In this document: positions 22,595 through 30,094 of the stretch, one piece after another
How positions within the stretch are numbered: the stretch's first letter is position 1
How the letters are laid out: each line of letters begins with the position of its first letter
NCBI GenBank assembly: GCA_024228355.1
Contig: JAAETN010000341.1
Location: 1 to 32,734, forward strand
Direction: 5' to 3'
DNA length: 32,734 nucleotides
Source: Maribacter sp.
GTDB taxonomy: Bacteria > Bacteroidota > Bacteroidia > Flavobacteriales > Flavobacteriaceae
Translations under genes and position numbers: made by a program
The notes under the pieces: model-generated
Seen by the model: only the letters and a program-made list of their open reading frames with translations
The model's database searches: none
Told to the model about the DNA's origin: nothing

Positions 22595-23590
22595 TTAAAT
22601 AGACTTTTTGAGTGCTTTAAAGAAGGATTCTTCCTTGTTAGCAATGACCAATAATTGGTCCGCCACCTTGTTATATGCATCGGTCTGGTCACTTCTTTTT
22701 TTATAAATACGCGATGCTTCTATTGCAAAATCGCGCCATTGATCACCGATTGCCGTCATTTCTTCGGAGAGTTCGGATAACTTGTCATTCTTCAAAAGTT
22801 GCCCTGCTTCCTGTAAAAATGCAGCGTAAATATATCTAAAACCACCACCGCCTGTGCCGATTTCTTCCTGCATTCGAACAATTTGTCCCAAATAATGGTT
22901 GGCCCTTTTTGGACCCAATTTTTTAGGCCATTTTCGAATGTTTTGAGCTACCCAACGTATGGCTTTTACACCAACAATAGGTAAAGGTGCTGTCATATCC
23001 CTACAGGTTCGTTTAATACCCTTAACAATGGCTTTTTCTAAATTCAGCTTTTCGGGAAAAGCAATAGGGCAGAATATATGCCCTTTAGGAGCGAAAGCCC
23101 CTTTGGCAAAACGGACTTTTTCCAGTTCACTGTCCGATAGGGTGGTCACAGCTTCCATTACGGGATCACTGATCAGATACGTATTATTTTCCTTTCCATA
23201 AACCACCAAATTATGGGCATTGAAATGAAACCGGTATTCCTCTGGGAAATAAGGAAGGTTATAAACCCCTACTTGTAGCCCCACAGGATTGTCCTTTTCA
23301 AGATATTCATCCAATCTAGCCTTAGCTACCTTAAGGTTTTTGAATTTTTCTCTTTTTATTTTTATCCCTACCCTTTTTGCGAAACGATTGAATATAAGCC
23401 CTGGCATGACCCTATAGGTAAACACCGGAGCATGGTTTACTTTTAAAAAAGGCAAGTAACTGAACAATAGGCCAGATCCAATACCAAAGACCATTGGTTC
23501 GCTCACTTCAAAACCATTGTGCCTCATGAGGTTGGATACGACCCCGTTTTCACAATGCGCAGATTGTTTATGTGTAAATTTGATTTCCAT
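22595..23590 (-). CDS. BtrH-type papain-fold acyltransferase, candidate ester-forming enzyme
   Basis: A 331-residue protein whose N-terminal half fits the BtrH_N family. HKQSAHCENGVVSNLMRHNG places a candidate nucleophile at Cys13; FNAHNLVVYG gives His126 and YLISDPVMEAV gives Asp142, a plausible Cys-His-Asp triad. The C-terminal half (DUF4872-like, helical) contains EIGTGGGGFRYIYAAFLQEA. BtrH in butirosin biosynthesis transfers an acyl group from an acyl carrier protein to a small-molecule acceptor. By analogy this enzyme could take the aryl polyene acid from its ACP and esterify the dialkylresorcinol. That activity is inference; the family match rests on motif recognition. Gene spacing to the small upstream gene is 3 bp. 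Confidence 0.78.
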   Translation of the reverse strand: MEIKFTHKQSAHCENGVVSNLMRHNGFEVSEPMVFGIGSGLLFSYLPFLKVNHAPVFTYRVMPGLIFNRFAKRVGIKIKREKFKNLKVAKARLDEYLEKDNPVGLQVGVYNLPYFPEEYRFHFNAHNLVVYGKENNTYLISDPVMEAVTTLSDSELEKVRFAKGAFAPKGHIFCPIAFPEKLNLEKAIVKGIKRTCRDMTAPLPIVGVKAIRWVAQNIRKWPKKLGPKRANHYLGQIVRMQEEIGTGGGGFRYIYAAFLQEAGQLLKNDKLSELSEEMTAIGDQWRDFAIEASRIYKKRSDQTDAYNKVADQLLVIANKEESFFKALKKSI

Positions 23591-23593
23591 AGA

Positions 23594-23995
23594 TCATTGA
23601 TTCATATCCTGAAGTTGCTTAATGGTAATATCAAACACATCCGCATATTTTTGAAGGGTTTTTGTTTTCAATTTATTAAAGACCGATGGTTTAAAATGGC
23701 GTTTCACCCGCCATTTCCAGAAACCAACATAACTTGACAGGATCGTAAGGTCCATTTTATGAAGCTCCATGTAATATTCCACAGGGCTAGTTTCATTGTT
23801 CAACACCCGTTTTTTAGCATTCTCAACGCGTTCCTCAATTTCCTTGATCGCATTATCCAATGCAATGGTTTTAGGATTCCACCCAGTACTTAACTCGGTT
23901 ATGTAATTACCGTTATCGTCAAGGGCATAGTACATATCCTTTATGTTAGCCGATTCAAGATTGCTCTTATCCTGAGGCACATCACTTTTCTTCAT
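23594..23995 (-). CDS. Small helical protein of unknown function
   Basis: A 133-residue protein that I do not recognise. It has no signal peptide. The middle (IALDNAIKEIEERVENAKKRVLNN) is predicted to be a charged helix or short coiled coil, followed by SPVEYYMELHKMDL and the basic aromatic stretch FWKWRVKRHFKP, then a helical end (KYADVFDITIKQLQDMNQ). It lies 2 bp after the hotdog gene and 3 bp before the BtrH-like gene, so it is tightly co-translated with both. A small adaptor for the ester-forming or dehydratase step is possible, but nothing in the sequence shows it. Confidence 0.65.
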   Translation of the reverse strand: MKKSDVPQDKSNLESANIKDMYYALDDNGNYITELSTGWNPKTIALDNAIKEIEERVENAKKRVLNNETSPVEYYMELHKMDLTILSSYVGFWKWRVKRHFKPSVFNKLKTKTLQKYADVFDITIKQLQDMNQ

Positions 23996-23997
23996 AA

Positions 23998-24453
23998 TCA
24001 GACTTCATGAATTAAGAAATTCATTGTACAATCTACAATTAAATCATCATTTCTAAAAGTTGACCCTGAAATGGTGCAGACACTAAGGTCTTCAGAATCA
24101 TAGCGGGAAATGAGTTTTGCTTTGGTTATTAGAATGTCATTCACTTTGGGCAGTTGATGTATTTCAACTTTTTTTATGGCACTGATATATCCTATAACCT
24201 TATTCCCTTTGCCCTCGAGGTCATCCAGGTCAAAAAAACTCTGTCCTACTATAGCAGAACAGGCTTGAGCTGCATTTTCAATAAGTCCAGTTTCTGTTAG
24301 TACATCGTCGATTATAAAAACGCAATCAGAGGATATACTAAATTCTACAACCACAGAATCGGTATTGATGGTGAGAATCGAATCAACCATTAACATAGGC
24401 TCCCTATGGGGGAGAAATTTTTTAATAGCTATGTTTGTGCGCTCTGGTTTCAC
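23998..24453 (-). CDS. Hotdog dehydratase-like protein (ApeP-like), Glu kept, His absent
   Basis: A 151-residue hotdog protein. LPHREPMLMVDSI (14-26) is the FabZ/FabA-type N-terminal block. ETGLIENAAQACSA (54-67) corresponds to the hot-dog helix with Glu59 at the FabZ catalytic Glu position. The segment before it (SSDCVFIIDDVLT) has no His, where FabZ has GHFPG. It pairs well with its neighbour, which shows the same block plus the shared motif GYI(S/G)AIKKVEI. It probably serves in dehydration of 3-hydroxyacyl-ACP during polyene building, perhaps as a heterodimer subunit. The start is GTG, overlapping the upstream stop as GTGA (24453-24450); no earlier ATG fits, and the conserved N-terminal block begins only 14 residues in. 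Confidence 0.78.
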   Translation of the reverse strand: MKPERTNIAIKKFLPHREPMLMVDSILTINTDSVVVEFSISSDCVFIIDDVLTETGLIENAAQACSAIVGQSFFDLDDLEGKGNKVIGYISAIKKVEIHQLPKVNDILITKAKLISRYDSEDLSVCTISGSTFRNDDLIVDCTMNFLIHEV

Positions 24454-24890
24454 CTATTTGCCAATACTGTTTTCATTTCACTAAGAGCAACTATCTCAGA
24501 ATCACATTCTATTTCCGCTCTTACCAATGTTACGCCCATAATATCGTGTAAAATAATGACCGTGGTGAACAATTCTTGATTTGCACTGGGCAGTGCTTTT
24601 ATTTCGACCTTTTTAATTGCACCGATATAACCTGTAGGAGCTGGTTTATTTTGCAGATAATATTGATATCCTGTATGTAGAGCAATGGTTTGCGCCATAT
24701 TTTCAATGAGCCCCGGCGCATTAAAAATAGAGTTTTTTGTAAACAGATTGCCACTCTTAATACAAAACCCCGACATTATTCTATCTTCTGAATAGTATAT
24801 TAATTTATCGACCATTACAAATGGTGGCTTTTGCGGTATTAGATTCAAAATAAATGACTCGTTGGTTATTGGGTTCTTAAGGAGATTCAT
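24450..24890 (-). CDS. Hotdog dehydratase-like protein, paralogue of its neighbour, His absent
   Basis: A 146-residue hotdog protein. IPQKPPFVMVDKL (18-30) is a variant of the FabZ N-terminal block, with Gln-Lys where HR is usual. APGLIENMAQTIALH (58-72) carries Glu63 at the catalytic Glu position, while residues 41-62 contain no His (FTKN sits where FabZ has FTGH). It shares TGYIGAIKKVEIKALP with the adjacent paralogue, suggesting an old tandem duplication. Its ATG directly follows the DarB stop (TAGATG). Possible roles are dehydratase subunit, thioesterase-like, or scaffold. Placement after DarB suggests use in either the resorcinol or the polyene branch. Confidence 0.76.
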   Translation of the reverse strand: MNLLKNPITNESFILNLIPQKPPFVMVDKLIYYSEDRIMSGFCIKSGNLFTKNSIFNAPGLIENMAQTIALHTGYQYYLQNKPAPTGYIGAIKKVEIKALPSANQELFTTVIILHDIMGVTLVRAEIECDSEIVALSEMKTVLANR

Positions 24891-26024
24891 CTAGCATACA
24901 GTTAAATACGCATATGTATATGAAAATCGTGCACTTTCAGGAACATGTAGTAATATGTTATCCCCTTTTTTCAGTTTGCCTGAAGCTAACAATTCCAATA
25001 ACATAACATAGATTGATGCAGCCCCTATATTACCTATGTCTTCTAGATTCAGGAACCATTTTTCCCAGGGCATCTCAACGCCTTGTTTTTTCATTTCGTC
25101 ATACAATCCTTGTTTAAAATAGTATGATGAAATATGCGGTAAATAATAATCTACATTATCAGGTCCTATATTGTGCTTTGCATAAGCCTGCTTAAGACTA
25201 TCTACCCCTTTCACCAAAATATTATCTCCCAACAATCTGGTATCTTGCTTCATAGCAAATAGTGAGATTTTGCCCCATTCTTTCGATGGGAATTCGCTCC
25301 ACGGTTTAAGATGCCCGTTTACTTGTTTATCTCCGCCGGCATACATGCAGGTTTCCATTTCAAAAGCGTATGAAAAACCTTGAATCCATTCAATCTTTAA
25401 TGGCATCTCGCCTTTAGGTTCCCCCTCCAATAAAATAGCTCCAGCACCATCAGAAAGCATCCAACGTAAAAACTCTTTGTTAAAGGCCAAAATGGGATTG
25501 TCTTCCAATTCCTTGAGATGTTCCATCTCATTTTCAAAAATATCGGATTTCATCCAAGAAGAGGTGCGTTCTGAACCTGTGCAGACTGCGTTTGCCACTT
25601 GTCCTGTTTTGACAGATAGGAAACCATATTTTAATGCATTCATTCCAGAACAGCAAGCACCCGATGGGGAGTTGATTTCCATATTGCCATTTTTCAGAAA
25701 TCCATGAACCATTGATGCATGTGATGGTAAAATCTGGTCTGGACTCGAAGTGCCGCATGACAAAAGTTCTATGTCTTTTGTTGCAAATTCAGAATCGCAT
25801 AAATTCTCAATTGCCTCTGCTGTAAGTTGAGCATTATTATGGGTGACTTGACCATTGTCATCAATGGCATAATACCTGGTTTTTATTTTATTGTTACGAA
25901 GAACTACCCGCCTGGCCTTGGATGCCTTTCCGTTTATCACCCCAAGTTTCGCTTCCATCTGTTCATTGTCCACGGGCTTATTGGGCAGAAATTTAGCTAT
26001 TCTCGTTATGTAAACATCTTTCAT
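24891..26024 (-). CDS. darB: DarB-like ketosynthase III for dialkylresorcinol formation
   Basis: A 377-residue KASIII-type enzyme. The nucleophile is Cys125 in SGACCSGMNALKYG, with His296 in YYLPHISS and Asn331 in DIGNIGAASIYVM completing the Cys-His-Asn triad. The N-terminus MKDVYITRIAKFLPNKPVDN is that of DarB-type proteins. DarB condenses two fatty acyl-derived partners and cyclises them to a cyclohexanedione, which DarA then aromatises to a 2,5-dialkylresorcinol. The gene overlaps darA by one base (TAATG at 26024). Compared with FabH it is about 50 residues longer, as expected for this clade. The assignment is strengthened by adjacency to darA. Confidence 0.87.
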   Translation of the reverse strand: MKDVYITRIAKFLPNKPVDNEQMEAKLGVINGKASKARRVVLRNNKIKTRYYAIDDNGQVTHNNAQLTAEAIENLCDSEFATKDIELLSCGTSSPDQILPSHASMVHGFLKNGNMEINSPSGACCSGMNALKYGFLSVKTGQVANAVCTGSERTSSWMKSDIFENEMEHLKELEDNPILAFNKEFLRWMLSDGAGAILLEGEPKGEMPLKIEWIQGFSYAFEMETCMYAGGDKQVNGHLKPWSEFPSKEWGKISLFAMKQDTRLLGDNILVKGVDSLKQAYAKHNIGPDNVDYYLPHISSYYFKQGLYDEMKKQGVEMPWEKWFLNLEDIGNIGAASIYVMLLELLASGKLKKGDNILLHVPESARFSYTYAYLTVC

Positions 26025-26950
26025 TAATTATCCTTTAAAAATACGGATGAATAATACTCTTTCTCTTTTCTTCTTTTTTGGTATGTGGGGAAATAAGTCA
26101 GCAAAAATACGATAAATACGATTGGTGCTATGACCCATATTGCAAATAACAAATAATATTTGAATAATCCGATCCATTTTAGACGTTTTGGATTTCCAGG
26201 CCCACCTTTTTTTATAATCAAGTTGGCCCATTTGGAAAAGAGTACATTGCCTCTTTTATCCGTCAGGACCAAAAAGGGATTAATGTGTACCGCGTTCATT
26301 AGTATTAGATTTTCTTGAAGTTGAGTATAGTTGTTGGTTAGCAAGGTCTCTTTTATGGGTGAACCAAATTTTGTAGCTTCCAGAATATCCTTATCAGAAA
26401 CCCCTGGTTTGGGAAAAATTCCCAGAAATTTATCCTTTCTGCCGGAAAACATCCAATGGGATATTGTTATAACGCTTATATGATTAATATGTTTGTCAAC
26501 TAGTGCAATATGGCCCACAAGTTTTGCATTGATGTTGTCCAATAACCTTTTCATCTTTTCCTGTGCTTGTATCCACATGTTTCTACAGGCAACTACGGTT
26601 ACCACTGGAGTCTTGTCAAAAATCTTTTTTGCAAAGTCAGACTTTAAGAATGAATTTAGGGGAATAGAAGGGGTAAGGTACCATACTTGGTACCCCAAAA
26701 TAACCAAATCATATTTTTTATTCAGAATTTCTGGTCGTGGAGCATGAAGTTTGGAGGGCAATTGTAAAAATGATTCTGGAAATGTGTCATAGAATTTTTC
26801 TTGTGTCCATGGAAAATCGAAATCAGTTTCAGGAGATATTTCGTAAAATGTCAAATTGATTTCTTCATCATGAAGTTTGGATGTAATATTCTTAAGGATA
26901 TCCAATAACTGTCCCGTTTGCGAATAGTATACCACAAGTACTTCTTTCAT
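26024..26950 (-). CDS. darA: DarA-like dialkylresorcinol-forming enzyme (flavodoxin fold)
   Basis: A 308-residue protein beginning MKEVLVVYYSQTGQLLDIL; YYSQTGQ (8-14) is a flavodoxin phosphate-binding loop for FMN. Further flavodoxin-like elements are YDLVILGYQVWYLTPSIPL and VVTVVACRNMWI. The C-terminus has a long hydrophobic stretch (about 260-288: FKYYLLFAIWVIAPIVFIVF) followed by basic residues, so the protein is probably tethered to the inner membrane. DarA homologues act with DarB, and the flavin fold fits oxidation of the cyclohexanedione to the resorcinol. Start ATG overlaps the upstream stop (ATGA, 26950-26947). The annotation comes from family resemblance and gene adjacency. Confidence 0.83.
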   Translation of the reverse strand: MKEVLVVYYSQTGQLLDILKNITSKLHDEEINLTFYEISPETDFDFPWTQEKFYDTFPESFLQLPSKLHAPRPEILNKKYDLVILGYQVWYLTPSIPLNSFLKSDFAKKIFDKTPVVTVVACRNMWIQAQEKMKRLLDNINAKLVGHIALVDKHINHISVITISHWMFSGRKDKFLGIFPKPGVSDKDILEATKFGSPIKETLLTNNYTQLQENLILMNAVHINPFLVLTDKRGNVLFSKWANLIIKKGGPGNPKRLKWIGLFKYYLLFAIWVIAPIVFIVFLLTYFPTYQKRRKEKEYYSSVFLKDN

Positions 26951-27834
26951 TTCTCTACTTTTTGGTCCCAGAAATTGAAATAATTAAACCACTGTAGCGG
27001 GTATTTATCCAAAATCCAGGCTACGCTTTGGGTATAGCTTTCAAGTAATTCTTGCGCATCACGCTTTGTTAAGATGGCCTTTCTGGCATAAAGATGATAA
27101 TGCTTTTTAGATTCTTTCATGACGTAAACGAAAAGTACCGGGACTTTTGAACGTGAACCCAGTAAAAATGGACCGGCAGGAAAAATGGCCGTTTCCCCTA
27201 AAAATTGCGTACTTAGTGTTTTCTGTCCCTCAAAATAACGATCTCCTGTGAAACAAACTAATTCACCTCTCTCCAATGCCGTATTAATTTCAAATACATG
27301 GGATAGGTCTTCCCTAACAATAATGAATTTGATCTTTGATTTTGAAGTTACTCTCTCCAAATAAGACTTAATGTGTTCATGTTCGGTGTCTGTCGTTACC
27401 AAGCTAATCTGGGATTTTGTGTCTAAATCATCAAAGAAAAATTCTGCAATTTCAAAATTGCCTACGTGGGCACTTATTAGAATGCCGCCTTCATCTTTTT
27501 TTATAAGTTCCTGTATATTTTCAACACCATCAAACTCATAGGTAAATCTATTCTGAAGACCTGAGGAAATGGCCACTTTGTCTATTATAGTCTGACCAAA
27601 GACAAAATAATTCCTGTAAACGTATAAATAGCTCTTAAGCCTGGAATATTTAAGTCTTTTATGAAAGTATTGGAATATTGCTTTTGTGCTTTTACCAGAA
27701 AAGAAACAGTAGTATAAAGCAACAAACAGAAGTAGAAAGTAAGAAGCACCTGTGCCTAAATTCTTTATGAAGAAAATAAAGATCTTATATCCTAAAACGG
27801 TACCTCTGGATTTGCCTTCCCATTCCGTTGCCAT
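26947..27834 (-). CDS. LpxL/HtrB-type acyltransferase
   Basis: A 295-residue membrane-anchored acyltransferase of the lipid A biosynthesis family. An N-terminal hydrophobic helix (about 14-45) precedes the HX4E motif SAHVGNFEIAEF (His123/Glu128); ELVCFTGDRYFEG and FPAGPFLLGSRSKVPVLFVYV are the following conserved blocks (the usual D-R and F-x-G-x-x segments). The family moves acyl chains from ACP to glucosamine lipids. In aryl polyene and flexirubin loci a cluster-specific copy may acylate the pigment or its carrier lipid, or be a third candidate for the ester bond. It is 19 bp downstream of an ACP gene and overlaps darA by 4 bp. Specificity is unknown. Confidence 0.85.
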   Translation of the reverse strand: MATEWEGKSRGTVLGYKIFIFFIKNLGTGASYFLLLFVALYYCFFSGKSTKAIFQYFHKRLKYSRLKSYLYVYRNYFVFGQTIIDKVAISSGLQNRFTYEFDGVENIQELIKKDEGGILISAHVGNFEIAEFFFDDLDTKSQISLVTTDTEHEHIKSYLERVTSKSKIKFIIVREDLSHVFEINTALERGELVCFTGDRYFEGQKTLSTQFLGETAIFPAGPFLLGSRSKVPVLFVYVMKESKKHYHLYARKAILTKRDAQELLESYTQSVAWILDKYPLQWFNYFNFWDQKVEK

Positions 27835-27853
27835 TAGTATTTATTGCGAATAT

Positions 27854-28096
27854 TTAGCCCAATTTTCGTTCAATCAGGTCATAAAAATCTTGGAGTGTAA
27901 TGATGTTTATAAAATCCTGACCTACCAATTTTACACCAAAATTACTTTCAACAGCAACAACAAGGTCAACGAAATCAAGACTATCTAATTCCAATGTTTC
28001 TTTTAAGTTTGCCTCTGGTTCTATTTCTTCTTCCTCAACCTCAAATTCATCTATGAGAAAATCGTCTATTTTTTCAATGATAACCTCTTTATCCAT
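27854..28096 (-). CDS. Acyl carrier protein (second copy)
   Basis: An 80-residue, strongly acidic ACP. The phosphopantetheine Ser39 lies in LELDSLDFVDLVVAVE. The N-terminal helix is unusually acidic (DEFEVEEEEIEPE). Its ATG directly follows the KS stop codon (TAAATG at 28097-28094), and the LpxL-like acyltransferase, DarA and DarB follow it, so it may feed fatty acyl groups to the resorcinol branch, whereas the ACP at 16948-17205 sits with the KS/CLF pair. The two ACPs differ clearly in sequence, which supports separate partners. Confidence 0.93.
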   Translation of the reverse strand: MDKEVIIEKIDDFLIDEFEVEEEEIEPEANLKETLELDSLDFVDLVVAVESNFGVKLVGQDFINIITLQDFYDLIERKLG

Positions 28097-29320
28097 TTAA
28101 GCACGTATTTTTTTTACGATCAAAGCGGAATTTGTACCACCAAATCCGAATGAATTTGACAAAAATACGTCAATTTTTTCATCTATCGTTTTGTTCACCA
28201 AGTTTAATTTGGCTGCATTTTCGTCTGGATTCTCTAAATTGATATTAGGTGCAATAAAAGAATGTTGCATCATGAGCATAGAGTAAATTATTTCACTTGC
28301 ACCGGCCATCCAACATTCATGTCCGGTCATCGATTTGGTTGAACTCACATAAGGATTATGGCCCCCAAACACTTCGTAAATGGCTTTGGCCTCATTGGCA
28401 TCCCCTATAGGTGTAGACGTGGCATGGGCATTTACATAATCGATTTCAGAGACACCAATATTTGCATCCTGCAATGCTTTTTTCATGGCTTTCGATGGCC
28501 CGTCAACATTGGGAGTAGAGATATGTGCTCCGTTTGAGGAGAAACCATACCCAACAATTTCACCAAGAATTGGAGCACCCCTTTTTATAGCAGTTTCATA
28601 ACTTTCCAATATTAAAGTGGCACCACCACCGCTGGGAACCAGTCCGTTACGATTTACATCAAAGGGGCGGGATGCTTTTTCTGGGCTATCTGAGGTCATC
28701 GCAAATACTCCTAAGCCATCAAAACTGGCAATGGCAAGAGGATTGACTTCTTGGGCACCTCCACATATGATACAATCCTGTAAGCCGCTTTTTATAAAAT
28801 GATATGCCAGGCCTACGGCATGTGAACCGCTAGCACAGGCCGCACTAATGGTAAAATTTATACCTGTTAACTTGAATATTGTGGATAGATTCATTGTAAT
28901 GGTAGAATTCATGGCTCTGAATATCGCGCCTGAACCAACCAATGTAGTGTCTTTCTTCTCCCGAATGGTATCTATTGATTCAATTACCGATTTGGTAGTA
29001 CTATCGTTCCCGTAAATGATGCCTACTTCATTTGTGTCTAAAAAAGATTGCGAAATTTTTGCGTTCTCTAACGCTTCGACCGTGGCTGCATATGCATAAG
29101 CACCTTCTTCGCCTAAACTAACACGTTGTCTACGGGAAAGTGAATTTTTAAGATTTGGGGGGTCTACTTTTCCCGTTAAAGTGGAACGGAATCCAAAATC
29201 TTTCCGCTCATGGTCGAAAACAATTCCTGATCTACCATGATAAAGAGATTCTTTAACCTCGACAAGGTTGGTTCCTATACAAGATTTAATTCCCATTCCC
29301 GTTATTACCACTCTCTTCAT
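28097..29320 (-). CDS. Beta-ketoacyl-ACP synthase (FabF-like), third active copy
   Basis: From the ATG at 29320 the protein is 407 residues (MKRVVITGMGIKSCIG). The triad is complete: Cys162 in ISAACASGSHAVG, His299 in VNAHATSTPIGD and His334 in TKSMTGHECWMAGA (Lys329 nearby). This is the copy most like housekeeping FabF in length and layout, close to FabB/FabF with AACASG. It forms a mini fatty-acid set with the FabG-like gene 13 bp upstream and the ACP directly downstream. A GTG two codons earlier (29326) also keeps frame, but ATG with the canonical KRVVITG start is preferred. Confidence 0.92.
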   Translation of the reverse strand: MKRVVITGMGIKSCIGTNLVEVKESLYHGRSGIVFDHERKDFGFRSTLTGKVDPPNLKNSLSRRQRVSLGEEGAYAYAATVEALENAKISQSFLDTNEVGIIYGNDSTTKSVIESIDTIREKKDTTLVGSGAIFRAMNSTITMNLSTIFKLTGINFTISAACASGSHAVGLAYHFIKSGLQDCIICGGAQEVNPLAIASFDGLGVFAMTSDSPEKASRPFDVNRNGLVPSGGGATLILESYETAIKRGAPILGEIVGYGFSSNGAHISTPNVDGPSKAMKKALQDANIGVSEIDYVNAHATSTPIGDANEAKAIYEVFGGHNPYVSSTKSMTGHECWMAGASEIIYSMLMMQHSFIAPNINLENPDENAAKLNLVNKTIDEKIDVFLSNSFGFGGTNSALIVKKIRA

Positions 29321-29333
29321 TAGCACAAATCAA

Positions 29334-30077
29334 TTAGGAATAAATCCCGCCGTTAATGTTTATCACTTCCCCAGTAATATACGATGCTTTTTTTGAAGCC
29401 AAAAAGGAAACGAGATGAGCTACTTCCTCGGCGTCGCCGATTCTATTTGCAGGGACCATTTTTTTGAGTTCCTTTACATCTAATTCCGCCGTCATATCGG
29501 TCTTGATAAATCCTGGTGCGACCGCATTTACGGTGACATTTCTTTTTGCAATCTCTTGTGCCAACGCCTTGGTGGCAGCAATAATTGCGCCTTTGGCTGC
29601 TGAATAATTGGTTTGTCCTGGTGTTCCTTTAAGTCCGGATACTGAAACCATGTTAATTATCCTTCCGTATCTATTAACCAATAATTTTTGGATTAGGTGG
29701 TTGGTGACATTAAAAAATCCATTGATGCTGGTGTTGATGACATCTGACCAATCTTCGGTATTCATCCACATAAACAACCCATCTTTAGTAATCCCGGCAT
29801 TGTTGACAATCACTTCTATAATTGCATCCTTGTTATTATCTTGCCAAGTGTCCAATGCTGTTTTTACGGCGTTGGAATCTACTACATCAAACTGTAATAA
29901 TTCTCCTGAACCCCCTACCTCGTTTATTAGTTGCAAAGTCTCCTCGGCCGCCTTACTGTTGCTGTTAAAATTTATAATAATATGATAATCGGTATCTGCT
30001 GCCAGCTGAACGCAAATTGCACGTCCTATTCCCCTAGACCCACCGGTAACCAGGGCATATTTATTAGTATCTCCCAT
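29334..30077 (-). CDS. fabG: 3-oxoacyl-ACP reductase (SDR)
   Basis: A 247-residue short-chain dehydrogenase. The cofactor loop TGGSRGIGRA (11-20), NNAGITKDG (92-100), catalytic Ser145 in NMVSVSG, and Tyr158/Lys162 in YSAAKGA are all present, as is the C-terminal YITGEVININGG of FabG. It reduces 3-ketoacyl-ACP using NADPH, and is the only ketoreductase in the window, so it probably serves all elongation steps of both branches. It starts 17 bp after the WG-repeat gene and is followed by the KS gene. Confidence 0.93.
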   Translation of the reverse strand: MGDTNKYALVTGGSRGIGRAICVQLAADTDYHIIINFNSNSKAAEETLQLINEVGGSGELLQFDVVDSNAVKTALDTWQDNNKDAIIEVIVNNAGITKDGLFMWMNTEDWSDVINTSINGFFNVTNHLIQKLLVNRYGRIINMVSVSGLKGTPGQTNYSAAKGAIIAATKALAQEIAKRNVTVNAVAPGFIKTDMTAELDVKELKKMVPANRIGDAEEVAHLVSFLASKKASYITGEVININGGIYS

Positions 30078-30094
30078 TTAATCCAAATTGTAAT

